Assembly: GCA_037179385.1 (NCBI GenBank) | Contig: CM074187.1 | Span: forward strand, 4,402,001 to 4,466,000 | Source: Holothuria scabra | Taxonomy: Eukaryota > Echinodermata > Holothuroidea > Aspidochirotida > Holothuriidae | Length of the DNA: 64,000 bases | Direction of reading: 5' to 3' | Part shown: piece after piece, positions 45,496 through 60,400 of the stretch | How positions within the stretch are numbered: position 1 is the first letter of the stretch | Layout of the letters: each line of letters begins with the position of its first letter | Translations under genes and position numbers: made by a program | The notes under the pieces: generated by a model | The model's database searches: none | The model's input: the letters and a program-made list of their open reading frames with translations, nothing else | Told to the model about the DNA's origin: nothing

Positions 45496-48332
45496 CTACT
45501 TTGGCGTAATTCTTTGGCGTATGGTAAACATACTTTCCAGTGTGGGAATCAGGGAAGCTCTCTCATCATAGTCTAAAAATATGCACCCACCAAAAAAGTT
45601 ACATGTGAAACCTGACGAAAGTTGGTTAAAATCTGTCTATTTCACTGTTTTAAACATAGATTGTTCTTCTGAAGGAATGAACAAGAAGTATAAAGTTCCA
45701 GAGACAAAAACTGTATCACATTTAGCAAATTCCAAGGTTGGTCATACAACAAGATATTACGTAATCCAAACTAGATATAAAACACTTTAGTACTTACAAA
45801 ATTTGAGGTGCACAATATCCTCATACTTTTTTGTTAATATGGCACTGAAAATGACACATTATTATTTGGCTATTGTTTTAAACAGTAGTCTGGACTTAAA
45901 TGAATTCAGTTATTGCAGTATTATAATCATCAAACTTAATCCTTTTTAGAGTAACTAAACTTGTTTTTTTCTTTTACTGTTTTATCTAACCTAATAACTT
46001 CCAACTGCAGTTTGTAAATATAGCTTCTTTCACAGAACAGTTACAACTGGTCAAATAACATAATTGTCTTCTGTAAAATTATTTTTTCTTAATCCTTCAG
46101 TTTTACACATTGAATCATACTTAAAACAGATTAAAACAACAGGACTTGAAAAAAAAAAAAAAACTAAAAAAAAGATTAAAAAAACACCAACATGTATACA
46201 AAAACCAAAGAACAACCACTGGAGGCTTAATGTTATAGTTATGTACAGTTAAGTGTAGGTAGGAAGTGTTAGGTTATCCCCAGCAGGCAGACTAAGTCGT
46301 TCATACTTAAAACTAGAGTTTCTACGGGAGGGATGACTTAACGAATACAACCTGGCAGAAAAAATGATCTTGTAGAATCATATATATTCCTTTCAGCTCC
46401 TGAGACAAATAAATCCAAGACTTCTTTCTAAACATAGCTGGGACTTAACTCTCCTCTTTTCAAAAGATGCATCATTTAAGGACAACTTCTAGGATATCAC
46501 TGCACCGTTTAAGTTTTTTTCCTGTCTCTATCTGTCACAAGAACAACTGATCGACTGTTTTCGTGAATTCCAGTTTTGTAACTACCAACGCCAACTACGA
46601 CTGCTCTATCAGTTTTGATGATATCAATGGCAACTGAACAGTATGAATCCCATCTGCAAAATCCTGACTGACTGACTGACTTAATGTTCCCATGGCAACT
46701 GTTGCTAAGACCATGTCGATTTATCATCGGATCTATTCCTTACACTACCTGTCCACTGGCTGACTGAACCTTCTGTGTCTCTCCTACCGTTGTTCTAGTT
46801 GAAGTCTAAACGAGCGGTCTAACTTAGGTGGCAAATTTTAAGAGAGAACTGTCTAATCAGGGGAGTATTCCTGTCACTGTTGACTATCTACACAACCTCC
46901 TAGCAACATATCTGTGATAAATAAATGAAAGATATCAGTTTCACACAACATCTGTACATATCATACACAGGTCCAAGTTTGTTGACCTATTCATCCAAAG
47001 AAAATTCAAAATTTGAAAATTTCAATAATCTACAAGAGCTACTTAATGTTCTCCTTTGAAGAGATTTTTTATTTATTTTCTTACAAAATACCATCTATCA
47101 CTATTTATTTTACATCACATTCCATTGCTTTCTACAACACTAAAAGACATCTGTTTGCATTTGCAATAGTCAAAGTTCTGTGCCTTTTTCCCTTGGGGGA
47201 AGGGGAGAACTGGGGTGATGTATATTTCAGTTTGAGTATTTAACTATAATAATCCTGCACTACTTCAGTTGTACGAAATTTTCCTCAGTGTTTCAAATGG
47301 AATTTAACCAATGTAACATTTGTCATTAGCAAAGGTTGTGTAGCATTTCAGTTTGCCCTACACACTCACTTTGAGGAGTAAGTTGTCAAAACATTGCTGA
47401 TGTGTTGCATGACAAGCTTTTTAGGTTATTCATAAAAATGAACAATGTCTGTCTGTGTGATTTCTTCTGCTCCCCCCCCATTTTTAATTTCTGCCATGTG
47501 TAATGTGTAATGTGTATACTTAGTTTGTTAACTGGTTAGTTAGTGAGTTAGTAAAAAGGAAAAATGTTGGATGTATTGGATTTTCAAATTAGAATACATT
47601 TATGTTCACTTCATCAACACAAAAGATTGATGTGAAACAAAAGCTTTAGATAAATGAAATTAAGTCTCTTCAGGATTTCCCCCTTCTAAGGTAATAAGTC
47701 TAATGGTTACGTGAGTGCAATTCATAAGAAAATATTTTATGACCACTGCAATGTTTTAAGTGGAATGTTTTTAGAGCATCACTCAAGAATCGTGTTGTTA
47801 TTGCCTTGTGTGTTACTGACAATGGCTTCACATTTCTCAGCACTTAGCACAATCAATTTCACCCCAAACTTACCAAATCAGTCCACTTGAACACCCCTCC
47901 CCCCACAAGCCAGACTCTTCCCCAAACCACTGCAAAATGTTTTAATTCCACAGTACTAAGTTATGTAACATATGAATGAAAACATAGGCCAGAGTCTGAG
48001 AAAAAAAACAACATTTTTAGATCATTCTGAAAACTGAAAATTTTGAGTTTCTGCATGAGAAAATGTTATCTTCACGTTTGAAGACATTCTTATTTGGAGT
48101 CCTTCCACCCCTTCTTTGCCTGCGGGGAGAAATTAAGCCATGATACCAAAGTCTAGTATGATCATTGTCTGTGTTTCAGGGGCTTGGTGACCTAGCATTT
48201 CACAGATCCTATACATCAAATCAAACTTTTTAGCAAAGTGTTTGAGGAAGAGCAGACTTCTCTACACTTAAACAAACCTTACCTGACTAACATCCCTGAT
48301 ACGCTACTTACATCAATGATACACTACCTTTT
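45496..48332 (-). other. 3' untranslated region and downstream flank of the hnRNP A1-type gene
   Basis: This stretch follows the stop codon on the minus strand and has no definable transposon. AATAAA-type polyadenylation signals on the minus strand lie at 47104-47109, 47072-47077 and 47068-47073, which would give a 3' UTR of about 1.25 kb. The 3' end is a guess; no transcript data are available. Confidence 0.45.
47068..47109 (-). terminator. Candidate polyadenylation signals of the hnRNP gene
   Basis: Three AATAAA hexamers on the minus strand lie within 42 bp, the first such cluster I see downstream of the stop codon. Confidence 0.35.
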
Positions 48333-48400
48333 TTAAAATCGTCTTCCTCCACCACCACCAGAGCGGCTGTAGCCACCACCACCTCCACTTCCATAGGTAC
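48333..48400 (-). CDS. hnRNP exon: C-terminus
   Basis: 68 nt, phase 1 to stop (TAA at 48335-48333); acceptor GTGTTTGTAG. Encodes TYGSGGGGGYSRSGGGGGRRF. Confidence 0.94.
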
Positions 48401-51400
48401 CTACAAACACAAAAACAAAGGATTATGAAATTTCCTCATTATGCATTGGTATAAACTACTGAAAAGAACGTCTCTTTTAATTTTTTTTCCTTTTGACTTT
48501 CAATTTTTTTTTCAGTACAGGTTGGTTAAGCTATTTTGGTGCATTGCTGTCATTCAAATATTTATAGCAGAGATTTATAATATCCTGATTCTGTACATTT
48601 TTATGCTAAAAATTGAAAATGTTATCAATAAAACATTAAAAAAATCAATAATGATACTTTAATACTAAAAATGATCTTTGTAAAGCAAACTAACACAACA
48701 AAACACAAGTAATTATCCAACTAGATGTAGATCAGTCTTATAAGGAAAGAAAAACCCTTATTAGAAAAAAAACTTTCTGACCAGTTCCAAGGAAACAAGT
48801 TTTACTTTCCTACCTACTTTCCCTAACATCAACCTCATATCTCTTATAACCTCAGTAAAACCCCTTAGTGAAAAGCACAACTTTTGAAGGTTGAGAGCTA
48901 CTGGCATCCTGTTTGGAAACTCAATCAACTGTAAATAAACTTCTCCATTACAAGACAATGACTGGGCAAACATCTTAGTCGGACCTGACAAGATCGTCTT
49001 AACAGTTACCCCTATGCTTGACTTGACAGAGGCTTGAAGCCAAAGACAAAATAGCAGACTAAAACACACACAGTTGCATGGTGGGAAAAAAAGAAGTATA
49101 AAACAATGCTTTCTTATTTGCTTCATTTTGCACCAAATGATCAGATAAAATATTGGGTTTCAGAAATTAGAGTAACGTGTATGTCCGTAAATTTCAGACA
49201 GTTTGCATGGAATGTTCATTGAGTTTTGAGCAAGCTAGAAGTCTGGTGCTTTGCTCCTAATGGTCTGCAAGCATCAGTGCCAGAGATCCCTGATTGGTCC
49301 ACAGAACCAAGCTATCCCTTTGTGAAGTGCACGAATAGTGATACCACACATTAATACAGTGTGTTCACTGACTCCACAAGCCCCCACCCCTTTTGACTGG
49401 TAAATACTAGTTTAGAACATTAGCTGGTGTAGCAATTGAAAACCCATGAGTGAGTGATTGTTGCAAGAAAACACTGCTGACTTTTGCCTGGCACCTGGCA
49501 TGGCTTACCAATGTAACATAATGTGAAAACACTCTATCAGCAGGCAAATTCCTTGCATGAATATTCATATTATTAGTGAGAGATACCTTAATTATTCCTT
49601 GTACATGACAGTAACATTTCCATTTCCTCAGAAATTCGTAAAGGCACTCACACTGGGTACTGTCCTTATTCAAACTTATAATCAGTGCTTTGAATATTGA
49701 ATATTAAAATTCAAACAGGGATTGGTGGTCAAATGATATTTTCTTGGAGGAAACTATGACCCCCAAAGTGGTGTAACAAATGTCAAAAACAAAACACCCA
49801 TTTCAATTTAACTCCATGATTGGCTAAGTATTTCACCTAATTCAACTGAGCAATATTTTTTAAAGTAACATTTGCACAAAGACAGTGATTTTCTGTTTTG
49901 TAAATGTCCAATTCCTAGTCTTGATCTATGCTTTAAATTTGCATGTATTTTCCTTTTGTAAATATAAAGTTCCATTTCATAATTTAAAAGATAACCCCCT
50001 TGAACATTCAACATTCTGGACTTCCCACAACACAGTGTATGTTAAGGCACATGTCAACTTGAAATCAACATGTTGAAAAGTGCAAGGAACACTCAGATGA
50101 TCACACACTGTATATGTAGCCGTATTGAACATTGTAGCAGGGTACTGTCCGTGTGCTATATAACTGAGGTACCAGTACTCAGTGCCATGCAACCAGCATG
50201 AATCAAGCAGACTGCTAATCTTCAACAGTTTGTCACCCCCCAAGATACTGTAATGCTATGCACTCATTATTCATAAGAGTTGGCCATTTGATGAACTTGA
50301 TCCTTCCAATGCAACCGAAGTTGTCTGAAGAAAGCGGCATATGCCTTCTTCATGTTGACCAAGCCTGATACAGCACATAAACATTGCTGTTCATGATAGT
50401 ATGGTGTGAATACATGATCAGAGAGCAATCTTAAAGAGGCTCATTGAGCTGATATCGATAATTTAATGAGACTCTCAAAGGGTCACTATCACATGGCAAT
50501 GCTTTAAAGTTAGCATACCAAGTCAAGATTTTACATCCAAAGTCACAGAAAACGTCAAATTTTGAATTTCCTAGTGTCCTGACTTGTAACAGTTTTGTAC
50601 ATAATTTGAAAAAGTGGCTGGTCGCTAATTTTTGAAAACGGACTTGAACCGTTAACTACTCACTCATAAAACAGTTACTTGTGTGTAGGGTATGGAGATT
50701 GTCTAAGTTTGGCCATTTGTCATTGGTGTGTGAAGAAAACTGAACAGGTCTGGAAAAATTTGTTGCATTTCATGAACCAACTCAATGAGCCGCTTTAAAT
50801 GTTTTCATTCACAATCTATCCCAATTGCAGTAGTTCTTTCCATTTTCTCTAAACAACAAATTCCTGTCTTTATAATTGCATTAAACACAAACAAAACAAA
50901 TGGATTACCTCCAGGTAGATACCTATTGCTGTTAACACTTATAACACTGTAGTAAGACTGTTGAAGTTGGCATGCTCTTAAACACCTACCTCCATATGGT
51001 CCACCACCACCGCCACCTCCATAGTTTCGTCCACCACCTCTCATCGGCCCAAAGTTGGAGCCCTGGCTGCCATAGTCATCTTGGAATCCTGCATTATTTT
51101 GAAAGTAAATTTAAGAAAAAATGTTAAGCACTGAATCCCAACATTCTCTCCACTTTAACACTGCCAACATTTGAATACCACTGAAATTTATAGAACATAG
51201 AGCTTTAAAGACAAACTGGTAATTTTATCAGTAGGGAAAATATTTTAAAATTTACTAAACAGCTCTGATCACCTAAAATTCCTCAAAAATTTAAAAGGCC
51301 ATTGATTACAACCCAGCCTGAAAAAGTGTTCCATGAAACACTATTCAAACTTGCAGTTACCCACTGCAATAAATGTCACACATGGCATAAGGGTTAAATA

Positions 51401-54400
51401 CATGGCAGCAGTAGAGTCCATAGCTTTTTTCAAATTTCACATTTTAACTTTCAGAGTTTATTCATACGACTGTAAGCATGCAAGCAGGGAACAAATCTGG
51501 ATAACAGAGTTGGAGCAGCACTAATAGCTTATCAATAAATTGATTAGCATTTGCCCAATCTGATAAGCACATATTCAAATCAACACTGATATTTCATTTG
51601 AGATATATTATGTGGCTCATTTGTGCATAAAATACTATAAAAACCAGAAAGCCAAAAGGCTTAGTGATTCCTTGCCACTGAAATTAAAGCCTATCTTTTT
51701 TTTCTTTTTTTTTTCAAATTGACTGTGCTTTGTAATGTTTTTCAATTTGACAGTGCTCCATAATGTACCCACAAAATATACATGCAAGGAATCAAAGCTT
51801 TCTACAAGAACTAGGGTTCTGCTCATAGTATCACATCCACACACAATGTGTGAAATTTTGCAGTATCTAAGACTCCAACCATGGGAAATTTACCATTTGA
51901 TCTCTCCTGACCCCAAATGAAAGAAAATCGATAGGTTTGGTTAAAATGAGTTTTACGGTCCAGTTTCCAACCTATTGGTTCAAGTCGAGCCGACCACGGC
52001 CTTTTTTCCAGTTGTGGCTCACTGGCTTGTTTTCCCTACTCCATTGCTTATGCGGAGCATCACGCACAATGGCAATAGGTTCCTTTTTTAGAGTCTTTGG
52101 TATGACTCAACCTGGGAAGCGAACCCGGGCGTTCCACGTGAGGGGCAGATGCTATTACGGTTAGACCAAACACACGGTCCGAAAATTGATTGGGATCATC
52201 TAGTCAACATGTCCAACCTGCACGCCAAATATGAGCATAGTCAAATGTACAGTTCTTGAGATATCCAGTTTAAAATGTTTTGACCTTTTGACCTCTCGTG
52301 ACCCCAAACCATCTTTGACCGCCACCACAAACAATAGGGATCATCTACTCAATATGGACAACCCACACACCAAATATGAGATTAGTCACACTTACCCTTC
52401 TTGAGATATCGTGTTTACAAGCCAAAGTGTCACATACACACACACACACACATACGCACACACACACACACGACATCACCATCGCATAGATTCCTTGCCT
52501 GCCTTCGGCAAGGAATCAAAAAGTAGGTGAAAAATTCACTTAGAAATGAGAAAGCTAAGATGATTGCTTGTCAAGTAGAGCAATCACTTAACCTACCCTT
52601 TTCACAATAGCCTAAACAAAGACATGACATGAAAAAGACAAGATTTGTTATATTTGCAAAGATGACATGGACTTGCTTTGCAATTTAAACTTCTTGGTAC
52701 ACAACTTATCATGAGAATCCAGTAAGCTTGCCCCTTGCATAGCAAGGCCACAACACCCGTTATGACAGAAGTTAACCTCTACAAACAAATTATCCACCCT
52801 GTTCCCAATCCAAATGGCACCGTAATCAACATGGCATAGGAAAAATGCAGCTATACAAGACCAGCTAGCAACTTGGACATGATTAAAATGACTCTTCTTA
52901 TATTTCAACTCCCAAGAACAAGATGGAATTATGAAAGTAAAAAGGAAGTTTTATCATTACCAGAATTATATCCCCCACCAAATCCGTCATCTCTGTAACC
53001 TCCGCCACCGCCACCAGGGCCGAAATCCCTGGAGTATGGGCCTGTGTTGCACATAAGGACAAAATAGGGTGCAAGAAATAAATTCTTTTGAGCTTTCATG
53101 AAAAAGGCTAGTGCAAAATGTCTACATTCCTTGGAAAAGACTCATTGCAACATCCTCATCATTGTCCTTCTTACATACACAATTTACTTCGTTAAGATAA
53201 TATCACTCAATTCCTGAACCTTTGCCAATATATCTTATGAGTGTATCTTGGGTACAGAAATGCTAACCCCTCATTGAGGTATGCATGTAGCTTTACAATT
53301 TCAAACAACAAAAATGCAAGCAGCTGATTTGTGAATAAGAGAATAAATGTGTAAGGTTGCAGTCACACTGATAACAATTCAAATGAGATTCCCATTCAAT
53401 TTTTTGAATTTTTATTGAAATTTCCTCCATCTCTAGTATGAAATAAACCAAAATTTGCCAACCCATGTAAAGGAATGATTTGTTTTGCAGGACTACGAAA
53501 ATTCAATTTTACTCATTATTTCCTGACATCACATCAACAGACAGCTTTTATCAGACTATAGGCATCTGATAAAAGCTATTTGCTGGTGTGACATTATGAA
53601 AAAATTAAGTGTAAATTTCGTTTTCATGGACCTATGATGCAAATCATATCATATTTCAGACCAGATATGAAGCAGTTTTTACAAACATCTCACAATCAGA
53701 CGGGAATCCGATATGAATTTGTTGCAATGTGGCCGCAACTTCAAGTGTTCCTCAAGTCAAGAATTTTAAAAATATTTTTTTAAAGGATTGCAAAATGATT
53801 CTTTTTCATACAGTTCCCATTGTCATTCATAGCTTGTTCCATTGTTGAGATATTAAATGTTGAAATTCATTAACTTGAAACAAATTAGTCCAATGAGCAA
53901 TAATTGGTGACTTTCTTGTTGTACAACTCACATTACCTGCTTTGCTTCCTTTTCAAAGTAAAAAGGTTTTTATGACCTTAACACTTCCTGTTCACTGGCA
54001 TAGTATGTTGTACAGAGATGGCTTAATAAATAACATCACTCCATAAGAGTAAGAATGTGTTCACACCTTGGTACAAGGTGCAGTAACTTTCAGAAAAACA
54101 GAAAAATACAGAGATTGTGTTTTGAGTGAGTACAACAACAACATCACAAATTGTTTTGCAATGTACCATTTTAAGCCTGAGTAAGTAAACTTCAACATAT
54201 TTACCTCAGCTCAGAAATGGCCTACAAAGATTTTTTGACTTGAGGTACACTTTAAGTCTACTTCTCATGCATGGAAGTCTACCTCTTGGTGATAGCAGGC
54301 TCCATTCTTTTCAAGAATGATGTCATGTGATGAAGGAGCATTTTCTGAGTGAAACTTAACATCACTACATGTTGTACTATGTGGATTTCTTCTTTGATGT

Positions 54401-57400
54401 ATGATAAATCTTATATAAACACCACATTCATTAGAAACCCCAATCAGTTTGTTTACTCAAGTTTTCCCCCACATTAATCCTGCATCACAATAACACTTTG
54501 AGTTAATATCAACAACATTCTCCATCATCATGGTCTGATGTTGTAATTGGCCACAATGGATTCAATACTTTTACATGTGTGGAATCTTTTTATCCAATAA
54601 ATGTTACAACATTTCCACTGAACAGTAATTAAGACCAAGTTTACATTTCTTCTCATTTGAAAGACCTCTTCATCTTCTGGTAAACAACCAGTAAAAAAGG
54701 CAAAATGAAGGCATGCTGAGAAAATAGAGATTTTGTATGTACTGCATTTTTTCCATTTTCAAGAACATTGAAACCTTGGTCTACGGTAAATATTAAATTG
54801 TATGTCACAAAGCCTGAAAAATGAAACCAATCCAAATTAAAACAAAGCCATAACAACTGCTAAATGGACAAAAGCAGGAAACAGTTTTCTCTACTCCATT
54901 GCTTATGCAGAGCATCACGCAAAACGGCAGAAGGTTCCATTTTTAGAGTCTTTGGTATGACTAGACCTGGGAATGGAATCTGGGCCCTCCACATAAGAGA
55001 CGGATGCTCTTACCGTTAGACCAAACACAGGGTCCAAGCTCAGAAACATCCTGTTAAGATAATTGGCACCATTTGGATTTATATTTCTCACTTTGTAAAA
55101 TGCATACTCTAAGTTTCCACTGTAATTACACATTTAGGAAAACTTTTAACTGTATTAAACTACATTCCTTCTTTAACAAAACCATGTGAAGTCATCAGTA
55201 GATTCATGACAAAGCATCCTGATTTTGAACAAACAAATTTACAGCAATTCCTTAATTTATTAAAATGCAAACTTCTTTAATTAGCAGCTCTCTCATGGGA
55301 TCACACCACTAACCAATCTATGATGTCACAATAATATGACAAAATTAAGTCCAAACCACTTACCTCCCCTACCATATCCATCATCATAAGCAGGTCGGTA
55401 CCCATCATAGTTACCACCTGATGAAAAAAGAACAGTGTGAATAAGGACAATGCAGATGCGTAAAACTGTTACACAGCAAAACATTTACAAACCATGAAGA
55501 TAAGTTGCCATATATTTAAAAATTGGAAATCCAAATACAAGCTATAAGAGATATCCCAAAATGTTAACACTTCCCAAAACATTTTCATGGTACCAATCCA
55601 AAACATATCCATATGATTGTAATTTCTTAAGCAACAAACAACTGCATTTCTTCCTGAACAAACCTCTTAAGCCCTTGAAGAAAAAAAGGCTAACATACTG
55701 TCTTAATTCAAATACAAACTAAATCTTCACTTATAAATGCTGGTGACAAAATAGGATAATTTCTGTAGAGCAATATCAATGTTTACCCTATTACTTTGAA
55801 ATCTAAATTTGGCCACACAATCAAAATCTGCTTTGGAAACATTTCACAGGGAAGGGATGGAAGCCGTTTGGTAGGTAGATAATCTATTTGGCTTTTTGAA
55901 AAACAAGAGCCCAATGGGCACTGTGGTTCCTTGCTGGATATTATAAGAACTACTGTAGTGTAAAGCCAGTTTTCAAAATAGAGCAAAGCGAAAGCTCATA
56001 CTCAATTTTGTAGCATCTTCACAAGGGGTATTTTAGTACTTATATTACATGATATCAATGATTAAATTTTTGTGGCCTCACTTACATTCAACTTGTATAA
56101 TGCTTGGTGGTCCTTCAAAACCATTTCCTCATTTCCATATGTATTTATGCTTGTAATCAAACTTGATATTATCACCAATAAACAATGCACAATGTGTTTA
56201 AAGAGAGAAAAACACCCCTTGTACTTCTCTCATAAGTTATTTTTACCTGCTCTCAAATAAAACTTGCTATTACTTTAAAACGATCTACCATTTGTCCTGT
56301 TTGCTTTCTCTACACAGAAAACAAGGTTTATTCAGCAGTTAAGCAGAAAGCAAGTGATTAATGGGGTGTGATAATAGAATGAGGATTAGGTTACCCCACA
56401 GAGCACAGCAGTATTAAAGAGACATACTGTATAATCCATGCATTGCTTCCACTGGCAGAGAGACCAATTTAATGCAGTGTCACCTGTGCTCATTGAAATC
56501 TACAGATTTCAGTTATTGCCCTCTTACAACTTTGAATGATCCAAAATCTGTGTACAACCCGAAGTAATCATTACTGAACGAATGTAAAGGCCAAATTTCT
56601 AAGGTGTTTGGGTGTGTAAGCATGCAAAACCAGGTAAGATAGAATATCTATTGAACCTATCTTTATCTAGTTTACAACATTTTCTAAATAACATTTCCAG
56701 CGGATGACCTTCAGTGACCTTGATGACCTTTGACCTTAACCAAACACAGATTGATTTGAAATCTGTCCTTTTTACCTTAAAATACTGTGTTAAAACATTT
56801 TTCAGTGTTTGACCCCTGGTGACCCCAGATGACCCCTTGACCTTCACCAAACATATCAGATTTCATCCTTATACAATAACACACCCACACACTAAGTATG
56901 ACATCTATCCAAGTTTCCTAGCTTGAAATATCATGTTGAGAAGGTTTTTAGTTTTTGACCTCTGGTGACCCCAAATGACCTTTGACCTCCACCAAAAACG
57001 ATAGGGCACACCTTCAAACTATGGCACTTCTATATACCAAGTTTCAATTTAATCCAACTTTCCCTTGTTGAGTTACAGCGTACCCAAGCTAGCGTCACAG
57101 ACACACACACACACACACACACACATACACACACACACACGCCAACCTGACTACATAGGTTCCTTTTGCTAATGCAAGGAACCAAAAAAAAGGGACTAGA
57201 CCATGACTTTGTACTTTCAAAACCCACATTTACAGCAAGATGTAACAAGTCATTTGTTGAAAACAGGCTGTTGCTGTCTATGATGACAAGACCATTTTTT
57301 CACAAAAACATCTCACAATTACCTTCGTATCCTCCTCTTCCCATCCTTCCTCCTTCGAATCTGTCAAAGTCTGAAACAGAAGCAAAAATTACACATGACA

Positions 57401-60400
57401 ACTGCAGATCAGTAAAAATTCCTCCAAAATATTCCTATATTGAATTACAGTTCTATAAATTTGTTCATAGCCTTCTGCTTTAATCTGGAGGCACACACAG
57501 CTTTTTTCCAGTTGTGTGTCACTGGACTATTCCAATACTTATGAGGGGGGGAGTCAAACACATTACCAGTAGGTTTAATTTTTAAAGGGATATATTGCCT
57601 TTAAAATGCTTCATTATAGCATTAAAAATAAATAGGTCCAGTCATTTTTACATTATTCAGTTTCAACAATAAACCCCAGCAATAGCTTCATCTCCTCAAA
57701 ATATTATGGCACAAGAAGAGTTATGGAAGTTGCATCTTTTAAAATGTTGAAAGTTTGGATGGACAAATTATTCTTGAGCAACAACAACAGAATATCTCTC
57801 TGAGGGAAACTAATTTCTTGAAAAGAAGGCTACCGTACTGCCTTACTTGTAATTATTTATAATTATAATAGATACTGGTTTTAAATGGACGAAACATCCT
57901 TGTAAAACCAAGGCAATATTTCCCGTTTAAGCCCTGTATGACCCAACTTGTCATATTCATTGTCTTATGTTGAGTCCCGTATGACTGAACTTGGGGATGA
58001 AGTTCAAACCTCTTATGTGAGAAGCCAATGCTCTTTTACTAGGCCAATTATGCAGTCACTTGTATATAAATTAGGTAACTGGAGACTTATGCCCCAGTTT
58101 CTAACAAATTGGTTTGAGTTTGGCCGGTCACAGCCTTTTTTCCCAGTTGTGGCTCAATGGCTTGTTTTCCATACTTGAATACAGCAGACAAAAAATTCTT
58201 ACTTGTGACCATAACACTCCATTATAATAAAGTGACTTGCAAAAGGGAGTTCACCATTTCTAAATTACATTTCTAAGGCTCCACTTTCAAATAAAGTCCT
58301 GTGCCTTTTAAATGAAAATAAGTTAGTATATTGTCTTTGTTGAAATTTAATACTTGATGAGCTTTAAAACTTACTTCCATAACCACCACCTCCTCTATTT
58401 CCTCCTCTGAAATCACCTGTTGATGAAATAAGGAAAGTTTTAAAGCACTAAGTACTATAGATAATAGACTATAAACATTGTAGTCCTTGAGTAGCTGACA
58501 AAGGGTTGTCTCTCTGATACCTACAAATTCTCTGCAAACTGGAAACTGGGGCTCAAATGTACTTGAAACTAGCAACACTATTCAAACGAAAACAGTGATG
58601 CATGTGGTTTCATGTGATAAAGTTCTTAGTCCATTCATGCAGCAGACTTACGTGCATCCATCTTACCTCCAAACTTGAGATCATGTCTTGCTCAGTGACA
58701 TCATATTCATAATACCTTCTGCAAAATTTAAATTGCACCTACTTCTTCTTGATTGGTTTTATTGCTTTGATGCTAGCCAGCCAACCACAACTCGCTACAT
58801 TGCCTATGTGATTCAGTGTGTGAAAATCCCAGGCCTTGAAAGGAATTTTCCCGTTGAGAATGTTCCACAACGATCACACATCACCTTTTTCACATCCGGT
58901 CGGCACAGCGCAAAGTCCCATGCTAAATTTACCAAGGAACAGCATCACAAATCTCTGAGTATGTGAAATCTTAGGGGATCAGACAGACTTTTGTGCATTT
59001 CATTTGCAGATTCTTTTGAAAGAAGACGTAAGTTTCAGACAAGTGGTGGAAAAAAAGGAAAGGGATATTCATATCAGAAAGGAGACATAAAATGTGTAAA
59101 TCAAGTCTATTTGTTCTGCTGCCCAGACATGCTTAGATTAGATAGCTGCATATTCTTTCATGGACCTCAATAGAATGGCTCCTACTGTACATTCACCAAA
59201 CTATAAATCAGTACAGAAAAATAATGCAAATGTTATCAACATGACTGGGGGATGAAAACTAGACAGGGCATGAAGTTGGCCTACAAACTAATATATCAGT
59301 AGGAATGTGACAATGAATGCAAACAATCCTACTGTCTTTACAGTTGATTTTTACCTCCATTTCAGGAGAGGAAATAATAAGCCTACAAAAATTATACCCT
59401 CTTTGTAAAACAGACGGAACTATCCCCATTATTTTCCAACCTGAAAAGCTTATGCTAACTGATATTGCCAACAAAACATCAGGCCTCGAATTTAATGGCG
59501 GCCACAACGGCCATTGGCGTCCTACATTTCCTTTTGGCCTTGGTGCCCTGGAAAATGGTTGAAATTCAAGGCCAAAGTTGCCATCTTGCCCTATACAAAG
59601 TGACCAATTTTCCCTTAGACACTAGCATTTCCTTCCAGGTGTCTAAATTCCTGGGAAAAAAATGATGGGACACTTTTGCCCAAATGTAGCAACATGTATG
59701 CACAGATCCACTGGTCTTTCCAAATCCCCTCCCCCTAAATATGTTGTGGTCGATAAAATATATCCAAAATTTCAAAAATTCCAACATTAAATGGGGGTGC
59801 AGGGAACTGTCCAATGTAATTTTGTCCAGGATTGTCTGATCTGCTGTAAACATGTATGGGAGCACACATATACACTGTAGATCGAGTTGAAGCGGTTGAA
59901 ATTTTGGGACAAGTTTTAGAGCTGTGTTAGGGAAGGATACAGTATAAATCTTCATTTTGGAATTGAGGAAGCTTAAGGTTAACTCAAGTACTTAATACCC
60001 TTACACCCAGGAGTGGGGGACAGTCCCAAGTGTTTTTGTCCAGGATTGTAGCTTTTCAACTTCACATGTGTCAATGCCCTAAGACCTCAGGAATAATGTA
60101 GTGGTGTAGTTGTGGTACATACCTCCTCTATCTCCCCTTCCACCACCACCACCATCTTGATCTCCTCGTTTTGTTGGTGGCGTAGCTTTCTTTACTTCTA
60201 GGTCCATTCCATTGATAGTGTGGTTCTTGATAGCTAGTTAAAGAGTGAATTGAATAAAATATAAATCTCATGGTTCCGACCAACAGCACATAATTCAACT
60301 TCAGCAATCATTAAAACAGAAAGGCTGTCCATTTTTCAGTTGGTGAGGATGCCACACCAAATAAAACAAATTTCAGGTAAATGCCATGAATTATAACCAA

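Larger units (their letters stand above)
51089..52960 (-). other. hnRNP intron between the M9 exon and module 4
   Basis: Holds a SINE-like copy (51950-52180) followed by a CA-repeat-bearing element that ends in a hairpin (to 52517). Confidence 0.6.

Noticed and set aside
52100..52180. Functional tRNA gene on the minus strand
   Set aside because: Box-like sequences are present, but I cannot fold a proper cloverleaf, and the segment is joined to a repeated tail.
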